Shown piece by piece: positions 43,828-52,622 of a DNA stretch of 64,000 nt. The notes under the pieces are model-generated. The model was not told the DNA's origin. It saw only the letters and a list, made by a program, of their open reading frames with translations, and did no database searches. Position 1 is the first letter of the stretch; the number at the start of each line of letters is the position of its first letter. Source of the stretch: Caulobacter sp. (lineage in GTDB: Bacteria; Pseudomonadota; Alphaproteobacteria; Caulobacterales; Caulobacteraceae); NCBI GenBank assembly GCA_029866155.1, contig JARWZW010000019.1, forward strand, positions 1 through 64,000. The letters are read 5' to 3'. The position numbers and the translations under genes were made by a program.

Positions 43828-44222
43828 TGGGTTGCGCCCAGGGAGAGGATCTGGTCCAGGAATTGATCGCCGCCGGTGTAACCGATGCCGACAAACTGGC
43901 AGTTTCGGAAGGTGCAGTCCTGTACGGGGATCACGCCTATGACGGCCGATGGCGAGGCCGGGCGGAGCACCAGATTGCGGATGTCGCCTGAAGGGTTGCC
44001 GAAATCACAGGCCTCGAACTGGCAGCCGCCCACCACCAGCATGACCGCCGGCCCCTCGACAATGCATTGGGTGAAGGTCAGGTTTCGAACAACCATCTCA
44101 CGGGTGGCCAGGCGCGGGCGCACCAGATCGACCAGTGAAACCACGGCCCGCTCATAGGACGGGGCGAACATGTCCGTGGCTCGGGTAAAGCCGGGCGGGA
44201 TCGGGGCGTATACGTCGGTCAT
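43824..44222 (-). CDS. Unknown protein encoded between pheS and pheT
   Basis: A 132-residue protein. [20 protein letters not shown], then [13 protein letters not shown] and [19 protein letters not shown] resemble pentapeptide-repeat or right-handed beta-helix rungs (FxxCxF spacing). The N-terminal [15 protein letters not shown] and the end FLDQILSLG are unlike any family I know. It lies between pheS (66 bases away) and pheT, and its stop overlaps the pheT ATG by four bases, so it is very likely translated with the synthetase. Its role is unknown; an unrelated passenger is possible. Confidence 0.65.
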   Translation of the reverse strand: MTDVYAPIPPGFTRATDMFAPSYERAVVSLVDLVRPRLATREMVVRNLTFTQCIVEGPAVMLVVGGCQFEACDFGNPSGDIRNLVLRPASPSAVIGVIPVQDCTFRNCQFVGIGYTGGDQFLDQILSLGATQ

Positions 44223-44288
44223 GTCTCTAGTCCTGGGTCGTTTTCTGGCCGGTCCGGGCCGAAAGGGTTTGAATCCGGCGATCGCCTG

Positions 44289-45401
44289 TCAGCTAAGGCC
44301 GGAAACGGGATTGGGCGCCTGGAAGGCCGAGAACCCGAAATGCGCCAGCCAGCGGGTGTCACTGGCGAACATGTCTCGCAGGTCAGGCATGCCATATTTC
44401 AGCATGCCCAGCCGATCGACGCCCATGCCAAAGGCGAAGCCCTGATAGACGTCCGGGTCGATGCCGCAATTGCGCAATACATTGGGGTGGACCATGCCGC
44501 AGCCAAGGATCTCCAGCCAGTCGCTGCCAGTCCCGATGCGGATCTCGCCGCCGGACCGGTCGCAACCGACATCCATCTCTGCCGAGGGTTCGGTGAAGGG
44601 AAAATGATGAGGCCGGAACCGGGTCATTACGGCGTCGGTCTCGAAAAAGCGGGAGATGAAGGTCTCCAGGGTCCATTTCAGGTGTCCCATATGGATTCCC
44701 TTGTCGATCACCAGGCCCTCGACCTGATGGAACATGGGGGTGTGGGTCGCGTCGCTGTCCAAGCGGTAGGTGCGGCCGGGCACGATGATGCGGATCGGCG
44801 GTTCCTGGCCGGCCGCGATCCAGGGCGCCGGCGGGGCAGTATTACCCCGGCGCATGGCGCGAACCTGCACCGGGCTGGTGTGGGTGCGCAGCAGTTTCCG
44901 TTCGCCGTCAGCACCAGGGTTGAAGAAGAAGGTGTCGTGCATCTCCCGCGCTGGGTGCTTGGGCGGGAAGTTCAGGGCCGTAAAATTGTGGAAGTCGTCC
45001 TCGATGTCGGGGCCCTCGGCCACGGCAAAGCCCATCTCGGCGAAGATGCTGACCATCTCGTCCATGGTCTGCATGGTCGGGTGAACGCTGCCCTTGCGGC
45101 GCTGTGGGGAGGGCAGGGTCAGGTCGACCTGCTCACGGGCCAGGCGCGCTTCCAGTTCGGCGGCCTCGAAGTCTGATTTCCTGGCCAACAATTGAGCTGC
45201 GACCTGATCACGCAGCGCGTTGATCGCCGGTCCCTGCAGTTTTCGCACCTCCGGGCTCATGGATCCCAGGGTCTTCAGAAGGGCTGAGACCGAGCCGGTC
45301 TTGCCCAGGGTGGCGACGCGGATCGCCTCCAGGGTCGCTGCGTCAGGCGCGGCGGCTATCTGGTTGCTCAGGTCAGCTTGCAGTTGGTTCAGGTCTGTCA
45401 T
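44289..45401 (-). CDS. pheS: Phenylalanyl-tRNA synthetase alpha subunit
   Basis: A 370-residue class II synthetase. The N-terminal coiled coil (about 1-90) has [18 protein letters not shown]; the catalytic core holds [20 protein letters not shown] (motif 2 region), [37 protein letters not shown] and [17 protein letters not shown] (motif 3 area), ending [14 protein letters not shown]. It forms the catalytic half with PheT. It lies downstream of rplT and its terminator. Confidence 0.96.
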   Translation of the reverse strand: MTDLNQLQADLSNQIAAAPDAATLEAIRVATLGKTGSVSALLKTLGSMSPEVRKLQGPAINALRDQVAAQLLARKSDFEAAELEARLAREQVDLTLPSPQRRKGSVHPTMQTMDEMVSIFAEMGFAVAEGPDIEDDFHNFTALNFPPKHPAREMHDTFFFNPGADGERKLLRTHTSPVQVRAMRRGNTAPPAPWIAAGQEPPIRIIVPGRTYRLDSDATHTPMFHQVEGLVIDKGIHMGHLKWTLETFISRFFETDAVMTRFRPHHFPFTEPSAEMDVGCDRSGGEIRIGTGSDWLEILGCGMVHPNVLRNCGIDPDVYQGFAFGMGVDRLGMLKYGMPDLRDMFASDTRWLAHFGFSAFQAPNPVSGLS

Positions 45402-45457
45402 GGCGGCCGTGGTCTATCGGAATGGGTGGAGCGGGCAAGACAGGGGGCAAAGAAAAA

Positions 45458-45481
45458 GCCCCCCGGTTCTCACCGGGGGGC
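45458..45481 (-). terminator. Rho-independent terminator after rplT
   Basis: GCCCCCCGGT, TCTC loop, ACCGGGGGGC: a perfect 10-bp stem. On the reverse strand it is followed by TTTTTCTTTG. It closes the rpmI-rplT transcript 31 bases after the rplT stop and precedes pheS. Confidence 0.88.
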
Positions 45482-45511
45482 CTTCTGAAATCTAGGGCGA
45501 GCCCCAAACCC

Positions 45512-45868
45512 TCAAGCCAGCGCGGCGCGAACCTTATCGGCAATGGCCTTGAACGCGGCGGGGTCCTGGCCGGCGATATCTGCCAGAACCTTACGGTCGA
45601 TCTCGACCCCGGCCTCGTCCAGGCCGTGGATAAACTGCGAATAGGTAAAGCCTTCCAGCCGGGCGGCGGCGTTGATCCGCTGGATCCAGAGGCTGCGGAA
45701 GCTGCGCTTGCGGACCTTGCGGTCGCGGTAAGCGTATTGTCCGGCCTTGTCCACGGCCGCCTTGGCGGTGCGGATGGTGTTCTTGCGGCGGCCGTAGAAA
45801 CCCTTGGCCTGTTCAAGAACCTTTTTGTGCTTGGCGTGGGCGGTAACGCCCCTTTTGACGCGAGCCAT
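45512..45868 (-). CDS. rplT: 50S ribosomal protein L20
   Basis: A 118-residue L20 of normal length: [40 protein letters not shown] and [20 protein letters not shown] are the family signatures. It binds 23S rRNA early in assembly and in many bacteria represses its own operon. rpmI lies 16 bases upstream. infC, often the first gene of this operon, is absent here. A clear terminator follows. Confidence 0.97.
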   Translation of the reverse strand: MARVKRGVTAHAKHKKVLEQAKGFYGRRKNTIRTAKAAVDKAGQYAYRDRKVRKRSFRSLWIQRINAAARLEGFTYSQFIHGLDEAGVEIDRKVLADIAGQDPAAFKAIADKVRAALA

Positions 45869-45884
45869 GTGTCAGCGCTCCTTC

Positions 45885-46085
45885 TTAAAGGCCGTAGGGC
45901 ATGTAGGACTTGATCGTCTTCTTGTCAGAAGCGCTCATGACCTTGGTGCCACGCTGTTGGCGGATGTATTTCGAATTGTGCGAGATCAGGCGGTGACGCT
46001 TGCCGGCGACGCCGGCCTTGATCTTGCCCGTCGCCGTGATCTTGAAGCGCTTTTTGGCGCCAGACTTGGTCTTCAGTTTCGGCAT
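45885..46085 (-). CDS. rpmI: 50S ribosomal protein L35
   Basis: A 66-residue L35: [40 protein letters not shown], ending KSYMPYGL. Basic throughout and of usual length. It starts the rpmI-rplT operon, whose promoter lies in the 188-base gap shared with the divergent VOC gene. Confidence 0.97.
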   Translation of the reverse strand: MPKLKTKSGAKKRFKITATGKIKAGVAGKRHRLISHNSKYIRQQRGTKVMSASDKKTIKSYMPYGL

Positions 46086-46273
46086 TTTGCTCAGGGCGGA
46101 CCCTGTCCTCTAGGAGATGCATGTGGACCGCCAAGGCATGCCATTTGGCCCGGCAGTCGCGGAAAGGCGAGGCTGATAGGGCAAAGCCGACGGGAAGGCA
46201 AGGGTCTGGGCGCGCGGTGCGCCGATTCACCGGTTCAGCTTGCCGCCCGCCGACCATAGGGTATTGCAGTCTC

Positions 46274-46675
46274 ATGCGCCTCAATCAGGTTACCCTTCCG
46301 GCCCACGACATGGCTGCGTCCATCGCCTTCTATGACGATCTCGGCCTGATCCTCATCGTCCGGAACGATCACTATGCCCGCTTCGAATGCCCGCATGGCG
46401 ACGGCGGGGAGCCGGCGACCCTGTCCCTGCACCTCGACCCCAAGGCGGTGGCCGGAGGGGCGAGCGTCTATTTCGAGGATTTCGAACTCGACGTGACGGT
46501 CGAGCGGATGATCGACAAGGGCTACAGCTTCGAGTCCGGTCCCGACGACCAGACCTGGCTCTGGCGAGAGGCCTGGACCACCGACCCGGCAGGCAACCGC
46601 ATCTGCCTCTATCACGCCGGCGAGAACCGGCGCTTTCCACCCTGGCGCCTGGGCGGTGGATCGGCGGGCCTGTGA
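46274..46675 (+). CDS. VOC family protein
   Basis: 133 residues, one VOC domain: MRLNQVTLPAHDMAASIAFY, YARFECPHGDGGEPATLSLH, FEDFELDVTVERMIDKGYSF, DPAGNRICLYHAGENRRFP. The metal-ligand positions (His9-type, His, Glu) are not all clear, so activity is uncertain. The start at 46274 was chosen because the VOC strand begins there; an ORF start at 46121 adds non-conserved residues. It is coupled to an esterase gene (stop and start overlap at 46673-46677). Confidence 0.78.
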   Translation: MRLNQVTLPAHDMAASIAFYDDLGLILIVRNDHYARFECPHGDGGEPATLSLHLDPKAVAGGASVYFEDFELDVTVERMIDKGYSFESGPDDQTWLWREAWTTDPAGNRICLYHAGENRRFPPWRLGGGSAGL

Positions 46676-47547
46676 TGGCCGCCACACGCCGCCTCGGCCT
46701 GATCGGTCTGGCGGGCGCCCTGGTGGCGGCCTGCACCCCGGCCCGTTTCTTCAACACCCTCGCACCGGCAGATTCCGCCCGCCGTCCGGCCAGTGGCGTC
46801 GCCTTCGGGAGCGCGCCGCGACAGAAGCTGGATATCTACAGCCCGCCCCGGTCCCGCGGCCCATCCCCTGTGGCCCTGTTCATCTACGGAGGCGGCTGGG
46901 ACAGCGGCGCCCGCGGTGAGTATGGCTGGGCCGGCAAGGCCCTGGCGGCGGAGGGCTTCGTCACTGTCGTCCCCGACTATCGCCTGACGCCCGAAGTCGC
47001 CTTTCCCACCTTCCTGGAGGACGTGGCCCTGGCGGTCCGCTGGGCGGTAGACCATGCTTCGGAGTTTGGCGGCGACCCGTCGCGGATCGTCCTGGTCGGC
47101 CATTCCGCCGGGGCCTACAATGTCGCGATGGTGTCGCTGGATCCGCGCTATCTGGCGGCGGTGGGAGTCGATCCTGGTAGAATCCGGGCCTTTGCTGGCC
47201 TCGCGGGCCCCTATGTTTTCAAGACCCTGGCCGGGCCGGTCCTGCAGCGCACCTTCGGCTTGGCCGCAAACACGGACGATTATCAGGCCCTGAAATATGT
47301 CCGCCCCGACGCGCCGCCGGCCTTTCTGGCGACAGGCGACGCTGACAAGACTGTCTCCCCCGGCAATACCGCCCGTCTGGCCGAAGCGCTAAGGGACAAG
47401 GGCGTTCTGGTCGAGGCCCATCTCTATCCGGGCCTCAGCCACACCGACGTCCTTCTGGGTCTGTCCCGTGTCTTGCGCCGTCGCTTTGCCGTGCATGACG
47501 ACATGATGCGGTTTCTGAAGGCCAGGGTTGGCCTTCCGGCTGGCTGA
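46675..47547 (+). CDS. Alpha/beta-hydrolase lipoprotein esterase
   Basis: A 290-residue lipoprotein. The signal MAATRRLGLIGLAGALVAAC ends in a lipobox with Cys20. The mature part is a BD-FAE/hormone-sensitive-lipase-like hydrolase: FIYGGGWDSGARGEYGWAGK (oxyanion hole), Ser in LVGHSAGAYNVAMVS, Asp in TGDADKTVS and His in PGLSHTDVLLG. The ATG lies in the stop of the VOC gene (TGATG), so the two are translated together. Substrate unknown, likely an ester in the periplasm. Confidence 0.85.
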   Translation: MAATRRLGLIGLAGALVAACTPARFFNTLAPADSARRPASGVAFGSAPRQKLDIYSPPRSRGPSPVALFIYGGGWDSGARGEYGWAGKALAAEGFVTVVPDYRLTPEVAFPTFLEDVALAVRWAVDHASEFGGDPSRIVLVGHSAGAYNVAMVSLDPRYLAAVGVDPGRIRAFAGLAGPYVFKTLAGPVLQRTFGLAANTDDYQALKYVRPDAPPAFLATGDADKTVSPGNTARLAEALRDKGVLVEAHLYPGLSHTDVLLGLSRVLRRRFAVHDDMMRFLKARVGLPAG

Positions 47548-47555
47548 CGTGGCGC

Positions 47556-48068
47556 TCAGTCGGCTTCGCGGGCGTATTTCAGGATCAGCGACAGGGTCCA
47601 TGCAGGGGGCCCCTCTTCTCCAGCCGTGACTGGCAGGGAAGCGACATCGTCGATCAGCCATCGGCCGTCGATCTTCTGGAAATAGAACTCCAGATGGCTG
47701 GGCTGGCCGAAATTGTCGAAACTGACGCCTACCACCCGGCGGTCGGGCCGCTTCCAGACCGTCCGCTCAGCAATCTTGAGGGACTTGAGCTCCCAGTCCT
47801 GGGCATTGACCCAGAAATAGAAGTCCAGCCGGCCCAGATCGTCTCCCGATTCCTTCTGTTCCTGGTCCCAGGCGGCCTGCAGGGCGGGACTGTAGATGTC
47901 TTCCGGTGGATTGTAGTCCTTAGCCGGGTCGGCCGCTGTCTGGTCGGCGATGAAGTGCCCGTAGACCTGGCGAAGGAACCCGGCGGGGTCGCTTATCCGG
48001 GTGGCCGCGGCGGCTGGCCCCGAAGCCAGCAGGCTGAACAGGGCCAAAGCAAGAAGAAACGAACGCAT
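47556..48068 (-). CDS. DUF3828-like secreted protein
   Basis: 170 residues. The signal peptide is MRSFLLALALFSLLASGPAA. The mature part has FLRQVYGHFIADQTAADPAK, YSPALQAAWDQEQKESGDDL, then VVGVSFDNFGQPSHLEFYFQK and DGRWLIDDVASLP, which fits the DUF3828 family of periplasmic NTF2-like proteins of unknown role. The start at 48068 has GGAGTCC 6 bases before it; a start at 48101 would add residues before the signal. It is convergent with the esterase gene. Confidence 0.68.
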   Translation of the reverse strand: MRSFLLALALFSLLASGPAAAATRISDPAGFLRQVYGHFIADQTAADPAKDYNPPEDIYSPALQAAWDQEQKESGDDLGRLDFYFWVNAQDWELKSLKIAERTVWKRPDRRVVGVSFDNFGQPSHLEFYFQKIDGRWLIDDVASLPVTAGEEGPPAWTLSLILKYAREAD

Positions 48069-48294
48069 TGCGGACTCCGAGGGTTCGAATGGACCATCCA
48101 CCCGCGACGCGGCTGCCGCCAGCCCTCAAATGGGGGTGACCCGGGGCGCATGTCCCGGTAGCTGTGCTGCTGGGCAGGGGCAGCCGGGTCGAGCGGGTCG
48201 AGCGACGGCAGGGCCAGACCCGGATTCCGCGACGCCGGGGCTTTATGAGAGCGCCCTGATCGCCCATGCTGCCCTTTGATCCGGAGACAGCGAC

Positions 48295-48765
48295 ATGCGC
48301 AAAACCCTGCTCGGGCTTTTCCTGGCCCTTCCATTACTGGCCGCCTGCGAACCGGCCCCGGCCGGTGTGGATGGCCAGGCCCTGCTGGACTCCATCGGGG
48401 CTGCCATCGGCGATCCCAACACCTGTGTCCTGCTGGTTGAGCAGGGGACAGCGAAGACCGTGTTCCGCTATGGTGAGCCGTCCCGCTGCCTGCGCAGCCT
48501 GCCCGGTTGCGGCCCGGCCGGTGGCCAGACCACGGCCGACGCCCTGGCACAGCTGGCGGCGAACGGCGATGACCGGGCCATCAGCTGCGACAGTGTCGCC
48601 GACGGCTCGCGCCGGGTCGGCTGGGCGACCGGACCGGTTGTGGCGACCCCGGGATCGAAATACGGGCCCCTTGCCTATGCGGCCGTGATGGAGGGCGAGG
48701 GCGCCCTGCCTGGCCGTGAAATCAAGGCCCGGCTTGAGCCCGCCCTGCGAAAAGGCGGGATGTAG
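48295..48765 (+). CDS. Putative lipoprotein, unknown function
   Basis: 156 residues. MRKTLLGLFLALPLLAAC has a lipobox with Cys18. The mature part is rich in Gly/Ala/Asp with four Cys (NTCVLLVEQ, SRCLRSLPGC, ISCDSVADG), possibly two disulfides. GAAIGDPNTCVLLVEQGTAK and GPVVATPGSKYGPLAYAAVM look like a small globular fold, and the lipoprotein may be related to a serine hydrolase-like or inhibitor fold, but I recognise no named domain. Convergent with the SIMPL gene. Confidence 0.6.
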   Translation: MRKTLLGLFLALPLLAACEPAPAGVDGQALLDSIGAAIGDPNTCVLLVEQGTAKTVFRYGEPSRCLRSLPGCGPAGGQTTADALAQLAANGDDRAISCDSVADGSRRVGWATGPVVATPGSKYGPLAYAAVMEGEGALPGREIKARLEPALRKGGM

Positions 48766-48781
48766 CCGGGCCCTGAAGCCC

Positions 48782-49534
48782 TCAGCGCGACAGCTCGAAG
48801 GTCGCCGACAGGTCGATCCGGACCCGCATCTCGCCGGCCTCGACAGGAGTTGAGTCAGCCCGTTCGGCCTTGGCGAAGGCCATCATCGGCATGGGGGGCG
48901 CAGGTGAATAGCCGCCGCCCTCGCTGAGCGTGACCAGCCGGATCACCCGGTAGCCCATCGCCTTTGCATAGAGGTCGGCTCGGGCCTGCAGGGCCTTGGC
49001 CGCCTTGAGCCGGGCCTGGTCTTCCGCCGCGCCGGAGTCGTCCAGGCCAAAACTGACCCCGCCGACATTGCTGGCCCCGCTCTGGACCGAGGCGTCCACC
49101 ACCTCGCCCAGGCGTGACAGGTCGCGGACGGTCACGGTCACCTGATTGGAGGCCTGATAGCCGGTCAGGCGCGGCGGCAGGTTCTCCTGATAGACATATT
49201 GCGGCGACAGGCTGAGACCGGAGGTCTGCAGGTCGCGGGATGCGACTCCGCTCTTCTTGAGGGTGGCGATCACCTTGGCCATGCGGGCTGCGTTGGCGGC
49301 CATGGCCTCGGCGGCGGTGGTCGCTTCGGTCTGGACCCCCAGGGTGATGGTCGCCATGTCGGGCGCCCTGCGGACCTCGCCGAAGGCCGACAGGCTCAGG
49401 GTCGTGGCGCGGAACAGGCTGTCGGCCCCCGACATGGCGGGCGCCGGAGTCTGGGCCTGGACGGCGGTGGCGGCGCCGGTCGCGCCGGCCAGGATAAGGC
49501 CGCCCACGGCGGCCGCGCGGATAAGGGCTTGCAT
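48782..49534 (-). CDS. SIMPL (DUF541) domain periplasmic protein
   Basis: 250 residues. The signal peptide is at about 1-29 (ending AVQAQT), followed by the SIMPL domain: TTLSLSAFGEVRRAPDMATI, LGVQTEATTAAEAMAANAAR, MAKVIATLKKSGVASRDLQT and RVRIDLSATFELSR at the end. The domain is widespread and linked to stress, for example in the oxidative-stress protein YggE of E. coli, but its biochemical role is unknown. Start MQALIRAAAVGGLILAGATG is as expected. It ends 53 bases before the acyltransferase gene stop region. Confidence 0.85.
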   Translation of the reverse strand: MQALIRAAAVGGLILAGATGAATAVQAQTPAPAMSGADSLFRATTLSLSAFGEVRRAPDMATITLGVQTEATTAAEAMAANAARMAKVIATLKKSGVASRDLQTSGLSLSPQYVYQENLPPRLTGYQASNQVTVTVRDLSRLGEVVDASVQSGASNVGGVSFGLDDSGAAEDQARLKAAKALQARADLYAKAMGYRVIRLVTLSEGGGYSPAPPMPMMAFAKAERADSTPVEAGEMRVRIDLSATFELSR

Positions 49535-49587
49535 GATGGTCGTCTCCAGATCCGGGGGGAGGGGAGGATGTTCCCGGTGTGGGAACC

Positions 49588-50757
49588 TTAGGCAGATCCA
49601 AGCTGAACAGCGGCTGTCCGGCGCGTCGGTTCCCTGTCAGGAATCGTCCCCGGCGGTCGTTCAGGACTGCCCCTTTCAAACCAGGGCCTGGCTGCCCACC
49701 GCCGGGCCACCCAGTGTCTTGCGGGCCGGTCGATGATCCGTTCCGCCACGGTCGCCGCCAGGATGGCGGTCAGGGCCGCCGCGCCATACCAGGCGAGCCG
49801 CAGGGGGGCGGGCAGACCGGCCGGCTCGATCTCGCGGAAGAGCACCAGGATCGGGCCGTGCAGGACATAGAGTCCGTAGGAGATCCGGCCGAGGAAGCCC
49901 GAGATCCGGGCCGCTGCGCCGGAAAGCCGGGTTTCCGCCCCCAGGATCAGCAGGACCGGAAAGGCCAGGAACACCACGGCGAGGTCGAACAGCGCCGAAA
50001 GACCCAGAGGCGGCAGGGCGATGGCCATCAGGGCGACCGGGACCAGCCAGGCGCCGCTGGCGGCGCTCAGCCGGATGCGGCCCGCCATCCACAGCCGGTG
50101 CAGCAGGATGCCGGCGGGAAAGGCAAAGCCGATCCGCAGCCAGCCCATACCCCAGGCATAGGGGCCGGCGCTGCGGCCCGGGTCATTGTTGGCGAAACCG
50201 CCGTCGAAGTTTCCCGACACCAGGGCGGCGATGGCCAGGACGACGGCGGCCAGGGCGACCAGGATCATCAACCGCCGGTCGGTCAGCCAGCGGGCGACAA
50301 GGCCATAGGCGACGTTTATCCACAGCTCCAGTTGAAGCGACCAGGCCGGGCCATTGAAGGCGCAGACCAGGCCCCCGGTCAGCCAGGGCAGGAAGGCCGC
50401 TCCCAGGACAAGCCTCAGAACCGGCTGGCTTTCCAGCTCGCGCAGTCCGCCGGCCGCCAGGCCCGCCGCCACCAGGGCGCCCAGAAACAGCCCGGCCAGG
50501 GACAGGGGCCAGAGGCGCAACAATCGCCGCCAGGCAAACCACCGCCCCTGTCCGCCCTGCGCCAGCAACTGGCCATAGCCGGCGGACAGGACAAAGCCGC
50601 TGAGCAGGAAGAACAGGTCGACCATCAGATAGCCGTGGCCCAGGCCCGCCCATCCCAGGCAGGCGGCGATATGCAGCCCCATGACCAGCAGGGCGGCAAA
50701 GCCCCGCAGGCCGTCCAAGGCGCCCAGCCGGCCGGGTGCGACGGCCGGTTCGGTCAT
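49588..50757 (-). CDS. Acyltransferase 3 family membrane protein
   Basis: A 389-residue membrane protein with about ten hydrophobic segments, of the acyltransferase 3 (OafA/YrhL) type. LGALDGLRGFAALLVMGLHI carries the conserved Asp-Gly-Leu-Arg, VDLFFLLSGFVLSAGYGQLL the F-F-L-x-S-G-F motif, and LYVLHGPILVLFREI the C-terminal end. These transfer acetyl or succinyl groups to exported sugars, lipids or peptidoglycan. The start overlaps the stop of the sterol desaturase gene (ATGA), so both are in one operon. Confidence 0.85.
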   Translation of the reverse strand: MTEPAVAPGRLGALDGLRGFAALLVMGLHIAACLGWAGLGHGYLMVDLFFLLSGFVLSAGYGQLLAQGGQGRWFAWRRLLRLWPLSLAGLFLGALVAAGLAAGGLRELESQPVLRLVLGAAFLPWLTGGLVCAFNGPAWSLQLELWINVAYGLVARWLTDRRLMILVALAAVVLAIAALVSGNFDGGFANNDPGRSAGPYAWGMGWLRIGFAFPAGILLHRLWMAGRIRLSAASGAWLVPVALMAIALPPLGLSALFDLAVVFLAFPVLLILGAETRLSGAAARISGFLGRISYGLYVLHGPILVLFREIEPAGLPAPLRLAWYGAAALTAILAATVAERIIDRPARHWVARRWAARPWFERGSPERPPGTIPDREPTRRTAAVQLGSA

Positions 50758-51827
50758 GGCGCCGGGGCGTCCGCAGCCATCGGGCCGGCTGATCCTGCGG
50801 CGGGCGCGGGGACCAGGGTCCGGGCCGCATGGGCAAGCGGTGCGACCACGCCGGACATCAGGCTGTCATGGGCGGACTCACCGGGGCCCAGGCCAAAGGT
50901 CAGGCGCTGGCGGTCCTTCCCGGGGGTGAGAAGCGTGCCAAACAGGCTGTCCCAGAGGGTCAGCATGCTGCCGAGGTTGCGGCCGAAATGGGCGGGGTCC
51001 GTGGAATGGTGAATCTGGTGGTGGGCCGGGCTGTAGAACCAGCGGCCGATGGGGCCGCCGAAGGTGATCCAGAGTTGGGAATGCTGCAGGTGCTGCACCA
51101 GATAGAGGCCGGCCAGGGCCAGGATGTTGCGGTCATAGAGGCTCAAAGCCCCCGCCGGCTGGCCCAGCAGCCAGGTCAGCAGGGCGTCGGTCGCGCCCAT
51201 GACCAGGGCCAGGATATTGGCGAAGACCAGCCCGTCCACCGGATGGACCCGGAAATTGGTCAGGGGAGTCAGGACCTGGGCGCTGTGATGGACCTTGTGG
51301 AATTCCCACAGGAAGGGGATGCGGTGGCTGAGATAATGGTCGATCCAGAAGCCCAGCTCGGCCGCCAGGAACAGCACAACCGTGCCGGCGACCAGGGCGA
51401 AGACGGGCCCAAGGACCGGCGTTGGTCCGGGGCCGATCAGGGCCTCGAGCCCGGACAGCAGGGCCTTGCTGACCATGGCCTGGGACAGCATGGCCCAGCC
51501 GAACAGGGCCCCGAACATCAGCACATTGAAGCCCAGGAACCACAGGTCGGTGCGGGTCGAGCGGCTGAGCCAGATGCGGCGGGGCAGGATGACGCGGACC
51601 AGGGCCCGGAACGAGGGCAGGGGCCTACCCGGGCGGCGGCTCAGGATCACAAACAGCCCCGCAAGCGTGAAAGCCGCCAGCAGGGAGGTCAGGGACAGGG
51701 GCGACCCGGGGGACAGCAGCACGCCCATGGCCCGCTGCGCCAGCTCGGCCAGGGCCTGCGGCGCGGCCTGCGCAAGGTCTGGCATTTCCGGAAACGGGCT
51801 CATCGGCAAGGCTCGGCGCTTCTGCAC
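50754..51827 (-). CDS. Sterol desaturase / fatty acid hydroxylase family protein
   Basis: A 357-residue membrane di-iron protein. The His clusters are DHYLSHRIPFLWEFHKVHHS (HxxxH and HxxHH) and YLVQHLQHSQLW with SPAHHQIHH. Hydrophobic segments flank them. Members hydroxylate or desaturate sterols, carotenoids, hopanoids or fatty acids. The start is taken as GTG at 51827, 10 bases after GGAG, although an ATG at 51803 is possible. Its end is coupled to the acyltransferase gene. The pair may modify an envelope lipid. A tRNA gene lies 86 bases upstream on the opposite strand. Confidence 0.85.
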   Translation of the reverse strand: MQKRRALPMSPFPEMPDLAQAAPQALAELAQRAMGVLLSPGSPLSLTSLLAAFTLAGLFVILSRRPGRPLPSFRALVRVILPRRIWLSRSTRTDLWFLGFNVLMFGALFGWAMLSQAMVSKALLSGLEALIGPGPTPVLGPVFALVAGTVVLFLAAELGFWIDHYLSHRIPFLWEFHKVHHSAQVLTPLTNFRVHPVDGLVFANILALVMGATDALLTWLLGQPAGALSLYDRNILALAGLYLVQHLQHSQLWITFGGPIGRWFYSPAHHQIHHSTDPAHFGRNLGSMLTLWDSLFGTLLTPGKDRQRLTFGLGPGESAHDSLMSGVVAPLAHAARTLVPAPAAGSAGPMAADAPAP

Positions 51828-51913
51828 ATCACAGGAACTCCATAAACCAGGGTGCGTGTCGCCTTCCTTAAGGCCGCCCCCCTGTGCTACCGGGCGTGTT
51901 CCTCGCGTCCCGG

Positions 51914-51989
51914 GGGCCCGTAGCTCAATGGTTAGAGCCGGCCGCTCATAACGGTCTGGTTGGGGGTTCGAGTCCCTCCGGGCCTACCA
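51914..51989 (+). tRNA. tRNA with CAT anticodon (probably tRNA-Ile2, lysidine-modified)
   Basis: 76 nt, starting GGGCCCGTAGC and ending in CCGGGCCTACCA. It folds as a 7-bp acceptor stem (one G-U), a D stem GCTC/GAGC with an 8-base loop, an anticodon stem GGCCG/CGGTC with loop CTCATAA (anticodon CAT), and a T stem GGGGG/CCCTC. CCA is encoded. The short D loop AATGGTTA resembles tRNA-Ile2 (CAU to lysidine) more than elongator tRNA-Met. The accessory block begins right after it. Confidence 0.88.
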
Positions 51990-52025
51990 CCGCCTTTTAA
52001 GGAACCCTGCGGCCGGGCGGTTTTT
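51990..52025 (+). terminator. Terminator after the tRNA
   Basis: CCGCC (51990-51994) pairs with GGCGG (52016-52020), followed by TTTTT (52021-52025). The inner part is less regular. Confidence 0.5.
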
Positions 52026-52125
52026 CTGTCCGGATACTGCCCGGGCGCAGTCCGGTTTCTGTCCGGGTCCTGTCCTGCTTCTGTCCTGTTTTTGTCGGTT
52101 TTGTCCGGCTTTTGTCCGGCGTCGG
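52021..52125. repeat. Low-complexity GTCC/TTTG array
   Basis: About 105 bases made of degenerate 10-13 base units such as TTTCTGTCCGG and TTTTGTCCGG. It begins in the tRNA terminator T-tract. It is imperfect, so slippage rather than recent copying. No gene is visible. Confidence 0.7.
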
Positions 52126-52340
52126 GCGGTTTTTTCGGGGTCTGCGCCGTGCAGGAACGGGGGCCTTTCAGGGTCCGGTTGGCCGGGGGCTGGAGGGTCC
52201 GCAACCCCCCGCATCGCTGCCAAACTCTTGTTTTCAAGGTGAAAACTCGCGTGGCGGTGACTTCCCGCCTTGAGCGAAGGAGCGGTGAAGCGGGGCCGAA
52301 GCCGGACGAAGGGCCGCAGAACGACAGAAGCCTGTCCTGT

Positions 52341-52594
52341 CAAAGTCCGGGTGGTCGCCGGTTTCGGTCACGACGTTGTCCCGGTGGTCGCCGATTTCGG
52401 TCACGGTGAAATCAGGGTGTCTGCAGGATTTTTCGCGGATGCAGCCGGCGAAAACGCCGCCCGCGCGGAGACAGGTCGCACAGCCTGGCGGGCCTTTGCG
52501 AAACGGGATGAAAACAACCGTCATGTCGGCGCCCCTCAGGCTGTCGAAGCGGAGGCGGCATTATCGCATGGCGGGGGGCAAGCGTTGGGTTTGA
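52341..52594 (-). repeat. ~250 bp direct repeat, copy B (upstream of TA pair)
   Basis: CAAAGTCCGGGTGGTCGCCG at 52341 starts a segment that recurs at 53474 with about 95% identity over the first 235 bases and weaker similarity to about 52594. It contains a pair of 23-bp motifs (GGTGGTCGCCGGTTTCGGTC at 52350 and GGTGGTCGCCGATTTCGGTC at 52383), 33 bases apart. The reverse strand carries a conserved reading frame starting MTVVFIPFRKGPPGCATCLR, but it is probably not a real gene. Confidence 0.9.
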
Positions 52595-52622
52595 AGAAGT
52601 CGGCCCCATCTTGCAGTATCGA

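Noticed and set aside
45402-46273. Looking for infC beside rpmI-rplT
   Set aside because: Only rpmI and rplT are present; upstream of rpmI is a divergent VOC gene, so infC is elsewhere.
49579-51012. 477-codon forward frame opposite the acyltransferase and desaturase
   Set aside because: The reverse-strand genes have real motifs (DGLRGFAALLV, HKVHHS); the forward product is Gln/Gly/Pro-rich low complexity.
50829-51845. 338-codon forward frame opposite the sterol desaturase
   Set aside because: It lies wholly opposite a gene with intact His clusters, and its Gln/Gly/Glu-rich product has no family features.
52234-52524. Reverse frame inside repeat copy B (and its twin in copy C) as a gene
   Set aside because: The frame is similar in both copies only because the DNA is repeated; its ends differ, and it resembles no protein family.
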